From Micromonospora coriariae (GTDB lineage Bacteria; Actinomycetota; Actinomycetes; Mycobacteriales; Micromonosporaceae), in NCBI RefSeq assembly GCF_900091455.1, contig NZ_LT607412.1, forward strand, positions 5,146,001 through 5,210,000: a stretch of 64,000 nucleotides of DNA. Reading direction: 5' to 3'. Below are positions 33,776 through 42,728 of the stretch, piece after piece (the stretch's first letter is position 1; every line of letters starts with the position of its first letter). The notes beneath the pieces were generated by a model, which worked only from the letters and a program-made list of their open reading frames with translations, had not been told where the DNA came from and did no database searches. The position numbers were made by a program, and so were the translations under genes.

Positions 33776-35818
33776 TCACGGGCAGGGCGTTCGCGCGCAG
33801 ACGTCGATGACCTTGCCGGTGAGCAGGAACACCGCCTTCTGCTGCTGTGCTCCGGGCTGGGCGCGCGGGAACTCGTGCGGATCGTCGCCGTACTCCGGTC
33901 CGGCCGGGGCGAGGTTCGTCGTCGGCGGCGCGTACGCCGCACCGCTGTTCCAGATCACGATCGCCGAGCCGGTGTACGGGTACCTGTGGATCGGCGCGAT
34001 ACCCCAGTACGGCCGCACGTCGAGTGACCAGCCATCGGCGATGGCAGGGGTGTGCAGGCGGGCACCGATGGTGCGCGCCTGGACCTCGGCCGCGGCGGGG
34101 GAGACCTGGTGGTCGCCGAAGGCCACGTGCATCAGCACCTGGTGCGCCGGGGTGCGCGGCAACGGTTTGTCGGTCATGTGCTGGGCGTACCCGTTGGCTT
34201 CGGACCGGTCCCAGAGCATCTGCAGCAGGGCGAAGATCAGCTGCTGGTCGACCTTGTCCGGGTAGGACGCGTCCATGATCGATTGGAAGGGTGCGAAGTC
34301 CACGCTGCGTTGCAGCAGCGTGGAGTAGTTCATCGCCGGTACGCCGAGCACGGACCGGGTCCAGTCCTGGGCGATGGCGGTGAGCGCGCCGCCGTTGATG
34401 CCACCCTGGCTGTTGCCGTCGTAGTGCAGCCCGCCGGCCACGTCGATCAGCGGTTGCCCGTCGGCGTCCTGGAACGCCGGGTCGGCGGCGAACCCGGCCG
34501 GGTGGATCATCGCCCGGCCCAGGAAGAGGAAGTTCAGGAAGCTCTGCTGCAGTCTGTCCGCCACCGCGGGGAAGGCGCTGAGGTCGGTGAAGGCGCCGGC
34601 CACGTACGGCACGTCGGCGGCGGCCATGCCGATCCAACTGGTGGCGCAGAAGGTGAAGTCGTACGTCGCCGACATGCTCTTGACGTTGCCGGCGTTGATC
34701 TCGGTCGGGCTGCCCAGCAGGCCGTGGCCGTAGAGCGACAGGTGTGCCGGATCGGTGGCGGAGGCGCTGCGCGGGATGTTGCAGACGAAGTCCGCCCGCA
34801 GCGTCGCACCGGACGGCGTGGGCAGGGCGTCTCTCGTCGGTGCCGTCCCGTCGCCGTTGGCCGGCCCGTAGTGCAGCCGCGAACCGGGTCCGCCGCTGCC
34901 GTTCAGATAGGACGGCACGCCGATGGTGCCGGTCACCTGCCGGGCGATCCGCGCATCCTGCGCGGGCGGGTAGTTGGTCACCTGGGTGACGGTGATCGAC
35001 GGCGCCGCCGCGCCCAGGGTGGCGAAGGCGCTGTCGCGGATCGCCAGCATCCGCCCGGTCAGGCCCTGCCGGCTGGCCACCGTGAAGTCCCAGGCCAGGT
35101 GGAGACTGTGCCGCTTGACGCCGACCCTGGTCAGGTCGGCGAGGATCCGCTTGATCTGCGGGGTGCGGCGGTCCCGGGGGCCGAGGCCGGCGCCTGTGAC
35201 GTAACTGCGGAACGCGGTCGGCGCCGGGATGAGCCTCCCGCTCCGGTCGCGCATCCCACGCAGGCCCACCACGTACCGGGTGCCCTCGGCGAGCGCCACC
35301 GCCGGGCGGATGATGAGCAGTTGCCGGTCGGGCGCGCCGGCGGAGTGCGCGTCCAGCTCCGCCCAGTAGGGCGTGCGCTTGCCGGTGGCCGTGTTGAGCA
35401 GCACGATCGGCGCGTCCGGCGCCAGCGAGCGGCCGATGTCGGTGACCGGGGCGATCCCCGTTGCGGCGGAGTCCAGGCCGGGCACGCGCACCAGGATCGG
35501 TGAACCGGGGCTGAACCCGTCCTGGCGGTTCCATTCGGCCGGGTTGATCGGGGTGCCGTGCACGTTGGCGGGCATCGCGGAGGCCGCGAGTCGCACCCGC
35601 TTGCCGGTGCGGCTGGTGCGATCGGGCACGGTGAAGAAGTCGTTCGGGAACGGCAGCAGGCACGCGGTCGGGTCGATCGGATCGCAGCCACCGTGCGTGG
35701 CCGGTTGCGACGACATCGCGGGCGGCGCGGCGGCGGCGACCGTGCCGAGCAGTACGGCGCCGGCGGTCATCAGCACGGACACGGCGAGGCGGAGCCGTAC
35801 GGGGGTGGTCACACGCAT
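33776..35818 (-). CDS. Secreted alpha/beta-hydrolase-like protein of unknown substrate
   Basis: This 680-residue protein has a Sec signal peptide (SVLMTAGAVLLGTVAAAAP). The N-terminal third is beta-rich (CDPIDPTACLLPFPNDFF and LLNTATGKRTPYWAELD). The C-terminal half carries a likely hydrolase core: LSLYGHGLLGSPTEI (oxyanion-type segment), nucleophile elbow YDGNSQGGINGG with Ser in G-N-S-Q-G, and a late Asp-His (VAFGDHQVSPAAAEVQ). These give a candidate Ser-Asp-His triad. I associate such proteins with large extracellular lipase/esterase-like families but cannot name the substrate. It is a single gene between terminators. Confidence 0.65.
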   Translation of the reverse strand: MRVTTPVRLRLAVSVLMTAGAVLLGTVAAAAPPAMSSQPATHGGCDPIDPTACLLPFPNDFFTVPDRTSRTGKRVRLAASAMPANVHGTPINPAEWNRQDGFSPGSPILVRVPGLDSAATGIAPVTDIGRSLAPDAPIVLLNTATGKRTPYWAELDAHSAGAPDRQLLIIRPAVALAEGTRYVVGLRGMRDRSGRLIPAPTAFRSYVTGAGLGPRDRRTPQIKRILADLTRVGVKRHSLHLAWDFTVASRQGLTGRMLAIRDSAFATLGAAAPSITVTQVTNYPPAQDARIARQVTGTIGVPSYLNGSGGPGSRLHYGPANGDGTAPTRDALPTPSGATLRADFVCNIPRSASATDPAHLSLYGHGLLGSPTEINAGNVKSMSATYDFTFCATSWIGMAAADVPYVAGAFTDLSAFPAVADRLQQSFLNFLFLGRAMIHPAGFAADPAFQDADGQPLIDVAGGLHYDGNSQGGINGGALTAIAQDWTRSVLGVPAMNYSTLLQRSVDFAPFQSIMDASYPDKVDQQLIFALLQMLWDRSEANGYAQHMTDKPLPRTPAHQVLMHVAFGDHQVSPAAAEVQARTIGARLHTPAIADGWSLDVRPYWGIAPIHRYPYTGSAIVIWNSGAAYAPPTTNLAPAGPEYGDDPHEFPRAQPGAQQQKAVFLLTGKVIDVCARTPCP

Positions 35819-35995
35819 CTCCTTTGACGGCGGACGGAGGGGACCGGGGCGTGGTGTTCTTCCTACGCCGCACGAGGGATCACGGCAAGAGCGGGCGTGG
35901 CCGGTCCGGCGCGGGCTCGATCGTGCTGGGGGCGCAGTCGCCGACGGTCACGAAGGTGACTGAGCCGGTGCCCCACCCGGGACTAACATCCGTCC

Positions 35996-38962
35996 ATGGA
36001 AGCCCTGTTCCAGTTCGCCCAGGTCAGACAACCGCTCACCACCGACGTTCCTGAAGCGATCGGCCTGAGTGCCGACACGGAGCTGCAACGGCAACTGGCC
36101 GCGGTCGCGTCCGAACCGGACTCCCGCGCGCGAATGAAGCGCCTGGCGGAGGAGTTCGCCGCCGGTCCGCACTACGTGACCGGAGCGGAGACGACGGGCG
36201 TCGTCGGCGCGACGCGCGCCGTGAGCGAGGCGCTCGCCCGGTCGGAGACGCCTCTCAATCTCGCGGATCTGCTGGGCCGCCCCGTCGCCGACTTCCTTGC
36301 GGATCCCCAGACCGTGGCGGGCATCGCCGACATCAAGGACAGCATCCTCGTCATCAAACTGCTGCCCGCCGAACACCGCCGCCCGATCGCCCGTCTCGTC
36401 GACGCCCTGCGCATCCACGACCACATCGCCTCCGGCGAGGAGCGCCTGCTGCGGACCGTCCGCCTGCCGGGCTGGTTCGGACGCAAGCCCCCACCGGCGT
36501 CGCCGCCCGCCGATCCGGATGTCATCAAAGACCGGCTGAGCGAAGTGGCGACCAGGCACGAGGCCATCGACGCGGCGATCGCCGAACTCGCGGCCGTGCC
36601 CGCGACCGGCTTCCGGCGCACCGCCCAGCGGGAATATCCACAGGTACTGCCGCCGGACAACCTGCGACCGCAGGCGCTCTTCGAGCGCGACCTGACGATC
36701 CGCCGCAAGGAACTCGAGCTGCCACTGAGGCTGTCGGACCTGCCGTCGCCGGCACCCGGCATCCGGGTGCAGCCCGGCGCGGAGATCGCGATCAGTGGAC
36801 GGCCGGGGTTCCTGCCGATGACGGATCCCGTCGGGGTGCGGCTCGACACGGCCGCCATCGACCGGCTCGGCGGCCGCACCAAGGAAGCACTCCGGGGGCT
36901 CGGGGTCGATCCGGCCGACCATCTGCCCGACGTCGTCTCCGTCCTGCTGCGGGAGCGGCGTGCGCTGCACGAGTCGGCGCAGAGCCTGGTGGGGTCCCTG
37001 CTGCCACGTACCGCGTGGTGGCGACGCGGGGACGTCGTCGTCGCACGCGCCAACGGCCTGCTCGCGGACGTTCGTCGCCGCACCCCCCGGGGGCTGCTCG
37101 AGCTCTTCGACCACGCGGAGACCGGGCCCGCTCCGGACGATGTCCCGCACACCCACGCCGACCTGGTACCCGCCGGCGTCATGGACCTGTACGTCGTGCG
37201 CCAGCAACTCAAGGGCTACGTACGCGATGAAATCGCGTATGTCGAGAACGTGATGCGCAGCGAGTCGCGGGACCGGGTCCGGCGCACCCGGATGGAGACG
37301 GAGACCATCTTCGTTCAGGAGCGGGAGCAGGAACACGAGCAGAGCAGCTCCTCGACGACCACCGATCGTTTCGAGCTGCACCGCGAGGCACAGTCCCTGC
37401 TGCAGGAGCGCGCCGACGTCAAGGGCTCGCTCACGGTTTCCGGTAGCTACGGGCCGACCGTCGACTTCCAGGCCAGCGCCGAGGCCGCATGGACGCGGAA
37501 CACCGAGGAGAGCGAATCCTCGGCGAGCACGATGGCCCGCGAGGTGACCCAGACCGCCGCGGAGCGAACCGCCGAGCGCATCCTCACCCGACAGACCCGC
37601 CGCACCACCACGGAGGTGGAGGAGACCGATCAGCACACGTTCGACAACAAGCTGGGCACCGAGCACGTGGTGGGCGTGTACCAGTGGCTGACGAAGATCT
37701 ACGAGGCCCAGGTCTACAACTACGGCAGGCGGACGCTGTACGACGTGATGGTGCCCGAGCCCGGCGCGCAGCTCATCGAGGCGTTCCGCCGCAGCCGGGC
37801 CGAGGTCGTCGAGATCGTCGAGCCGGTGCCGTTCTCGGTGCGCCCGGAGGAGCTGTGCCCGGACACCTACCAGACCTTCGTGACGCTGTACGGCGCCACC
37901 GGCATCAAGCCGCCGCCGGAGCCGTTCACCACCGAGGCGTACGACTTCCACACCGGCGGGGAGGAGTCGAGCCAGGAGTTCACGGACTCGACCAGGGTGA
38001 AGGTGCCCGACGGGTACCGGGCGATACAGGCATCGGTGGGCGTCGTCGTGACCATCTGGGACGGCTGGAGCGTCGATGTCGTCATGGGGCAGCGCGCGCA
38101 CCGGTTCGGCGAGGGGTTGGCGGGGGTATGGATCACGGACCTGAACGGGGAGACCGGCGCCGTCCCGTTCGCGATGACCACCGACAAGGTTGGACACATC
38201 GCGTGTGCCGCCGAGGTCACCTGCGCCGCGACGCCGCGCGCGATGGCCGTGTGGCAGCACGAGACCCACGCCCAACTGGTGGAGGCCTACCGGTCGCGAC
38301 TGTCCGAGTACGAAGCGAAGCTGGCCACCGTCGAGGCGACCGCGCCGCCGGTGATCGTGAGCCGGGAGACGTACCGCAACCGGGCCACGATTGTCGACGA
38401 GCTCAAGCGGATGTGCGTCACGCTGCTGACCGAACAGCACTTCGAGCTGTTCGACGCGACGACAGCGGGCCCGGACGGGCTGCCCCGGATCCGCTTCGAC
38501 CAGGCCGGCGTCGAGGGGGCCTACGTGCGCTTCTTCGAGCAGGCCTTCGAATGGGAGAACATGTCCTGGGTGTGCTATCCGTACTTCTGGGCGCGGCGGT
38601 CGAACTGGCTGGAACGTCTCGACATCCGTGACGGCGACCTGGAGTTCGAGGATTTCCTCAAGGCGGGTTACGCGCGGATCGTGTTGCCGGTCCGGCCCGG
38701 GTTCGAGTCCGCCGTGGACCACTTCCGCAAGACTGGTGACCCGTGGCTGGGCGGCCCACTCCCGACGGTCAGCGACGACACGTACCTGCCGATCGCGGAT
38801 GAGATCGCGGAACGCCTGGGAATGCCCGGCACGGAGGTTGCCGTGGGACAGCCGTGGGAGGTGCGGGTGCCCACGAGCCTCCTGCAGCTGCGCACGGCGG
38901 AGGGGTTGCCGCGCTGGACGAAACAGGCCGACGGGCACTGGGTGCCCGACGAGGAGCCGTAG
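35996..38962 (+). CDS. Large conserved-looking protein of unknown family, first gene of putative toxin module
   Basis: This 988-residue protein has no signal peptide or membrane helix. I do not recognise a named family. Residues 1-420 are mostly helical and charged. Residues 433-550 are striking: ETETIFVQEREQEHEQ, a run of Ser/Thr (about 449-456), GSLTVSGSYGPTVDFQASAE (about 473-492), then a mirror-like segment rich in Thr, Arg and Glu ending TDQHTFDNK. The next part (about 560-590) is VYQWLTKIYEAQVYNYGRRT. The C-terminus has Trp/aromatic-rich VCYPYFWARRSNWLERL and ARIVLPVRPGFESAV. The alternating polar segment could be a long beta-hairpin or coiled coil used for assembly or membrane insertion; that is speculation. 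A nuclease-like gene follows after 1 bp. Confidence 0.75.
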   Translation: MEALFQFAQVRQPLTTDVPEAIGLSADTELQRQLAAVASEPDSRARMKRLAEEFAAGPHYVTGAETTGVVGATRAVSEALARSETPLNLADLLGRPVADFLADPQTVAGIADIKDSILVIKLLPAEHRRPIARLVDALRIHDHIASGEERLLRTVRLPGWFGRKPPPASPPADPDVIKDRLSEVATRHEAIDAAIAELAAVPATGFRRTAQREYPQVLPPDNLRPQALFERDLTIRRKELELPLRLSDLPSPAPGIRVQPGAEIAISGRPGFLPMTDPVGVRLDTAAIDRLGGRTKEALRGLGVDPADHLPDVVSVLLRERRALHESAQSLVGSLLPRTAWWRRGDVVVARANGLLADVRRRTPRGLLELFDHAETGPAPDDVPHTHADLVPAGVMDLYVVRQQLKGYVRDEIAYVENVMRSESRDRVRRTRMETETIFVQEREQEHEQSSSSTTTDRFELHREAQSLLQERADVKGSLTVSGSYGPTVDFQASAEAAWTRNTEESESSASTMAREVTQTAAERTAERILTRQTRRTTTEVEETDQHTFDNKLGTEHVVGVYQWLTKIYEAQVYNYGRRTLYDVMVPEPGAQLIEAFRRSRAEVVEIVEPVPFSVRPEELCPDTYQTFVTLYGATGIKPPPEPFTTEAYDFHTGGEESSQEFTDSTRVKVPDGYRAIQASVGVVVTIWDGWSVDVVMGQRAHRFGEGLAGVWITDLNGETGAVPFAMTTDKVGHIACAAEVTCAATPRAMAVWQHETHAQLVEAYRSRLSEYEAKLATVEATAPPVIVSRETYRNRATIVDELKRMCVTLLTEQHFELFDATTAGPDGLPRIRFDQAGVEGAYVRFFEQAFEWENMSWVCYPYFWARRSNWLERLDIRDGDLEFEDFLKAGYARIVLPVRPGFESAVDHFRKTGDPWLGGPLPTVSDDTYLPIADEIAERLGMPGTEVAVGQPWEVRVPTSLLQLRTAEGLPRWTKQADGHWVPDEEP

Positions 38963-38963
38963 G

Positions 38964-41243
38964 GTGCTTCGCGACGGCGCCACCTACGCGTCGATGCCCG
39001 CACTGGACGGCGCCCTCGCGTTCACCGGCCGGCTGATCCCGGCCGACAACCTCGCCCGCATCACCATCACCGACACCTCGCTGAACGTCTCCTGGACCTG
39101 GACCATCCGCCCCGGGCAGGCAAGCGCGAAGCGCTGGAAGGAGCTGGGCATCCCGCCGGTCGTGTGGCACTGGCTGCCACCGTCAGGCGGCCCGGCCAAG
39201 GTGGCGTATCCCGCGTCACCCGCCTTCCGGCGGCCGGTCCTGCTGATGGCGTTGGCGCGGGACGTCACGGTGCGGGTACGCCGGGACCGGCCGTCGTTCA
39301 CCGCGTTCCGCGTCGAACGACCCCGGTCGCCGTTCTCGTCGGTGACCACGTCACCCGGGCCCTCCTGCCAGTGCCATCCATCGCATCACCAGCGCAGGCC
39401 CACGTCCGACCTGCGCCACGAGGTCGTCGATCCCGACACCCTGCTGTGCGACCTCACGCCCCAGGTCACGGTCTTCCGCAACCAGGACCCGCGGGTGACT
39501 CCCTCGTTCGACGAGCCGCAGTCGATTCTCGCGGCGATGGGCACTCCGTACGTGCTCGTCTCGGGCGTCGACACGCCGGTCTCGGTGGACGCGGACGACC
39601 TGGGCCGGGTCGCCGACACGATGGCGATGAGCCTCGGCTACGTCTGGAAGAGGTTGATGCCGCCCGGCCTGCTGATCGTGCCGCACCCCACCGGCGTGGT
39701 GATCCAGCACCGGGAAGGCCACTTCCAGGTACAGGTCACGATCAAGGACCCGGACAAGCCCGCGGCGTACGCCTACTCGGCGGGCTGCCACGGCTCGGTC
39801 AGCCGGATCGTCGTCCAGCACGACGACAACGTCACCGTGACCGTCCAACCCGGACCGAAGGCCGTCGCCCGGGCGACGTTCATCTACTCCCGCAAGGTCG
39901 CTCACGAAGATGTTCCCCGCCAGAGCGCGAGCCTCGACTTCGACGCGAAGACGCACCACCGCCACGAGCTGCCCGACAGGACGAGCGTCCCGGCCATGGT
40001 CCAGTTGATGATCGAGGTGCCGCTCAGTTTCGTCCCCGTCATCGGCGACCTCTACGAGCTCGGACAGCTCGCGTACATGACGGCAACCGGGCGCGACTTC
40101 TGGGGCAATCGCGTCACCTCCAACGAGATCATCGTGTACGGGACTCTGGCGGCGGTGTCGGTTGGCGCGACGGCCTACGTCCGTATGGGCAGGAGTTCGG
40201 CGCGGCTCGGCGAGGAGCTCGCCCGCATCGAAGCGTTGACGGCTGAACTACGCCGGATCGTGGACGATGTCGATGGTGCCGCGCGGTCCGGTGCGCTCCT
40301 CAAACGGCTCAAGAGCCTGCCGGAGCCGCAGCAGGAGAAGCTCGCCAAGATGCTGGAAGCCGCTACCGCGAATCCCCGTGCGGCGTCGGCGCTGGCCAAG
40401 GGCGTCCAGGACGTGCTGCAGGAGGCGAAAAAGGCCTCGAAGCAGGCCGACGACCTTCTCGACCTCGACGTGCACGCGCTGTTCACCGAGGACATGGCGT
40501 CGTTCGCCAACTCCATGCTGCGCTGGGAGTACGACGACTACATCGCCATCGTGGCCCGCCGCGGGAAGGACCCGAAGGCGCCGCTGGACTGGTTGCTCGA
40601 CACGACACGTCAGTGGGTGCACGCCTACCTCAAGACGCACCTGGGCGACGACTACCGCACCATCATCAAGGCGGCCCATGGCAGGCTGCCGGGCCGGGTG
40701 ACCCTCACGCCGGCGATGCTGGGCCACTACGACAACGTGGCGAAGATGGGCATCAACCAGTACAACGAGATGAAGAACAAGGTCCGCAAGGTGTCCGGCT
40801 TCGGGTACCTGTTCGAGCTGGATCACATCATCGAACAGCGCTTTCTCCGACGGCTCCGCGCGTGGACCGAGGCCGTGCCGGAATACCTGGCCTTCCAGTC
40901 GTTCCTCGTGCCCAAGAACGCCGGCGTCGCCGCCGAGATGATCCGCCTCGACCCGTCCTCACACGTGATCCGCTACGTCCACCGGGCGAAGACCGACATC
41001 ATGCGGACCCTGATCCCGCACGGCTCCGAACACCTCTTCACCGTGCAACAGATCGCGGACGCGACGCTGTTCACGCTGAAATCGCTGGATGCGCACACCT
41101 ACATGAAGAAGATCGCCGTACTGAAGGAGGACTTCCGGTTCCTCGCGCGGGCCCTCGACCAGACGATGCCGCGGCTCCGGCCGTGGGACGAACTCACCGA
41201 GAGTCTCTTCACCGCGGCGAACGGCTGGCCGCAGGTCAAGTAG
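38964..41243 (+). CDS. Putative polymorphic-toxin-type protein with HIIEQRF nuclease-like C-terminus
   Basis: The start is GTG 38964 with GAGGAG 8 bp upstream, one base after the previous stop; 759 residues. Residues 1-345 are beta-rich and of no family I know. Residues 350-395 resemble a pre-toxin segment: FVPVIGDLYELGQLAYMTAT then GRDFWGNRVTSNE. A long helical linker follows (about 410-500). The C-terminal domain (about 540-759) has FELDHIIEQRF (D-H at 620-621) and FLVPKNAG with further His residues near 665-675, like the HHIIE-R-F cores of HNH-type toxin nucleases. I infer a nucleic-acid-cleaving effector. No signal peptide is visible. Confidence 0.7.
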   Translation: MLRDGATYASMPALDGALAFTGRLIPADNLARITITDTSLNVSWTWTIRPGQASAKRWKELGIPPVVWHWLPPSGGPAKVAYPASPAFRRPVLLMALARDVTVRVRRDRPSFTAFRVERPRSPFSSVTTSPGPSCQCHPSHHQRRPTSDLRHEVVDPDTLLCDLTPQVTVFRNQDPRVTPSFDEPQSILAAMGTPYVLVSGVDTPVSVDADDLGRVADTMAMSLGYVWKRLMPPGLLIVPHPTGVVIQHREGHFQVQVTIKDPDKPAAYAYSAGCHGSVSRIVVQHDDNVTVTVQPGPKAVARATFIYSRKVAHEDVPRQSASLDFDAKTHHRHELPDRTSVPAMVQLMIEVPLSFVPVIGDLYELGQLAYMTATGRDFWGNRVTSNEIIVYGTLAAVSVGATAYVRMGRSSARLGEELARIEALTAELRRIVDDVDGAARSGALLKRLKSLPEPQQEKLAKMLEAATANPRAASALAKGVQDVLQEAKKASKQADDLLDLDVHALFTEDMASFANSMLRWEYDDYIAIVARRGKDPKAPLDWLLDTTRQWVHAYLKTHLGDDYRTIIKAAHGRLPGRVTLTPAMLGHYDNVAKMGINQYNEMKNKVRKVSGFGYLFELDHIIEQRFLRRLRAWTEAVPEYLAFQSFLVPKNAGVAAEMIRLDPSSHVIRYVHRAKTDIMRTLIPHGSEHLFTVQQIADATLFTLKSLDAHTYMKKIAVLKEDFRFLARALDQTMPRLRPWDELTESLFTAANGWPQVK

Positions 41244-41263
41244 ACATGGACGATCGTGCCGGT

Positions 41264-41596
41264 CTACCGCGTGCTGACGACGGTCAGCAGCACGACTGAG
41301 TCCTCGACCGCGGTCAGGGCGTGCCGCTGTGGCGGGATCGCGACAAAGTCACAGTCCCTGCCCTCCCACGCCTCGGTCGACGTGGTGAGGCGGACGTGGC
41401 CGCGTAGGACCAGCAAGGTCGCCTCGCCCGGGCTGGCGTGTTCGGCCAACTCACGTCCGGCGAGCAGAGCCAGGACGGTATGGCGGAGTGCCTGGTCGTG
41501 GCCGCCGTGGATGGTGTGGGCCGATCGACCGCTGTGCGCCTCTCGAGCCACTGTCAGCTGTTCCTCCGCCAGTACGGGAAGGGAGGTCGACTTCAT
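41264..41596 (-). CDS. Small cupin-domain protein
   Basis: This 110-residue single-domain cupin has LAEHASPGEATLLVLRGHVR (motif 1 with only one of the usual His residues), then AIPPQRHALTAVEDSVVLLTV (motif 2). It could bind a metal or small ligand, or act as a stress or tryptophan-rich-type cupin; function cannot be told. It is the last gene of a likely minus-strand unit that starts with the ferredoxin and ends 20 bp from the convergent toxin-like gene. Confidence 0.8.
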   Translation of the reverse strand: MKSTSLPVLAEEQLTVAREAHSGRSAHTIHGGHDQALRHTVLALLAGRELAEHASPGEATLLVLRGHVRLTTSTEAWEGRDCDFVAIPPQRHALTAVEDSVVLLTVVSTR

Positions 41597-41635
41597 CGCT
41601 ACAGTCCTTCGTCTCGTCCGGATGAACGCGTTGGG

Positions 41636-42061
41636 TCAGAGTGCCAGCAGGACGACGCCGCCCGCGAGCAGGGCGACCACCTTGACCGCCTCTAGGGCGA
41701 CGTAGGCGTAGTGAGCGTGCGAGCGTGGCGCGTTCTCGCCCGCCAACACGGCGCGGGAGCGCCGCGTCAGCCGCGGCCGGACAGCCAGTAGCTGGACCAG
41801 CAGCACGGCGACGGCGACCAGGATGGGTGCGAGCGCCCGCCCCGGCGGCGGGTTCAGCGCGAACGCGACAAGGATGGCCATCCCGAGGATGACCTCGACG
41901 GCGTTGAGGGCACGGAAGACCAACCGACCGATGCCCAGCCCGATCCGCACCGTCACGCCGGGGGCCCGAAACTTCAGCGGCGCCTCGATGAACGAGATGG
42001 CCAGCACCATGCCCAGCCAGACGAAGCTCACCGCGACCGCGACCGCCGCGGCGGCGTTCAT
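41636..42061 (-). CDS. Four-helix integral membrane protein
   Basis: The start is ATG 42061, overlapping the regulator stop (ATGA); 141 residues with four hydrophobic segments: AAVAVAVSFVWLGMVLAISF, LNAVEVILGMAILVAFAL, LAPILVAVAVLLVQLLAV and VALEAVKVVALLAGGVVLLA. The conserved-looking loop IEAPLKFRAPGV follows the first helix. I do not recognise the function; proteins of this shape (DUF4149-like) occur next to redox regulators. It is translationally coupled to the upstream regulator. Confidence 0.75.
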   Translation of the reverse strand: MNAAAAVAVAVSFVWLGMVLAISFIEAPLKFRAPGVTVRIGLGIGRLVFRALNAVEVILGMAILVAFALNPPPGRALAPILVAVAVLLVQLLAVRPRLTRRSRAVLAGENAPRSHAHYAYVALEAVKVVALLAGGVVLLAL

Positions 42062-42723
42062 CGGGCTGCCCCGGCGACGGTGAGATGGGTGAGGCACAGA
42101 TTGGGCTCGACGAACGCCTCCAGCCGGTCCACCATGACCGGCACCTGCCAGGCGTCCATGGCACCTCGCATCAGGCCCAGGTGGACCGGGCAGACGACGT
42201 GGGGCTGGGATTCGGCGAGTTCGAGGAAGGGGCAGTGCCGCAGACCGATCCGTACCTGCCCGTCGGCGTCACGGCGCTCAGGAGCGAAGTTCATCTTCTC
42301 CAGCAACGACATCAGATGGTCGACCGGCGCCGCTTTCCCGCCCGCTCCGTCGTCTTCGCTGGACGAGGCGATCTGTCGACCCCACCGGCGACCGGCCTCG
42401 ATCGCTTTCGCATCGGGATCAGCGTCGTCGGCGAGACTCAGCGCGAGTATCTCGGCCAACATCCGGTACTGCCGTGGCCCGGCCGGGTCCATCCTTCGCA
42501 CCGCCCGGAACAACAACGGGGGACGGCCGGGGCGGTTCTGCTCGGGTACCACGCGTTCGACCCGGCCCTGGCCGACCAGGGTGTCGAGGTGAAACCGGAC
42601 GGTGTTCGAATGCACACCCAACTGGCCGGCGATCGCCACGATGCTCAGCGGGGTGGTGGCCGCGTTCAGCACCCGCAGGACCCGCAGACGTGGCTCCGCC
42701 GGTTGCTCGGACTGGGTCGCCAT
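42058..42723 (-). CDS. Winged-helix regulator with cysteine cluster (COG2345/SufR-like)
   Basis: This 221-residue protein has an N-terminal ArsR/DeoR-type helix-turn-helix (LSIVAIAGQLGVHSNTVRFH) followed by the wing GRVERVVPEQNRPGRPPLLF. The C-terminal part has three spaced cysteines (RHCPFLELAES, HVVCPVHLGLM and EPNLCLTHL), the arrangement that binds an Fe-S cluster in SufR-like repressors. It likely senses oxygen, NO or iron status. It is 5 bp after the ferredoxin gene, and a palindrome in front of that gene is its probable operator. Confidence 0.82.
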   Translation of the reverse strand: MATQSEQPAEPRLRVLRVLNAATTPLSIVAIAGQLGVHSNTVRFHLDTLVGQGRVERVVPEQNRPGRPPLLFRAVRRMDPAGPRQYRMLAEILALSLADDADPDAKAIEAGRRWGRQIASSSEDDGAGGKAAPVDHLMSLLEKMNFAPERRDADGQVRIGLRHCPFLELAESQPHVVCPVHLGLMRGAMDAWQVPVMVDRLEAFVEPNLCLTHLTVAGAAR

Positions 42724-42728
42724 GATGC

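Noticed and set aside
35948..38983. 1011-codon minus-strand frame opposite the 988-residue protein
   Set aside because: The plus-strand gene has balanced composition and coupled downstream gene; the antisense frame is Arg/Gly/His-rich noise of high-GC DNA.
39340..39450. Possible frameshift in the 759-residue gene (Cys/His-rich stretch)
   Set aside because: The segment looks odd, but codon third positions stay GC-rich in the same frame and the protein resumes normally, so no shift is needed.
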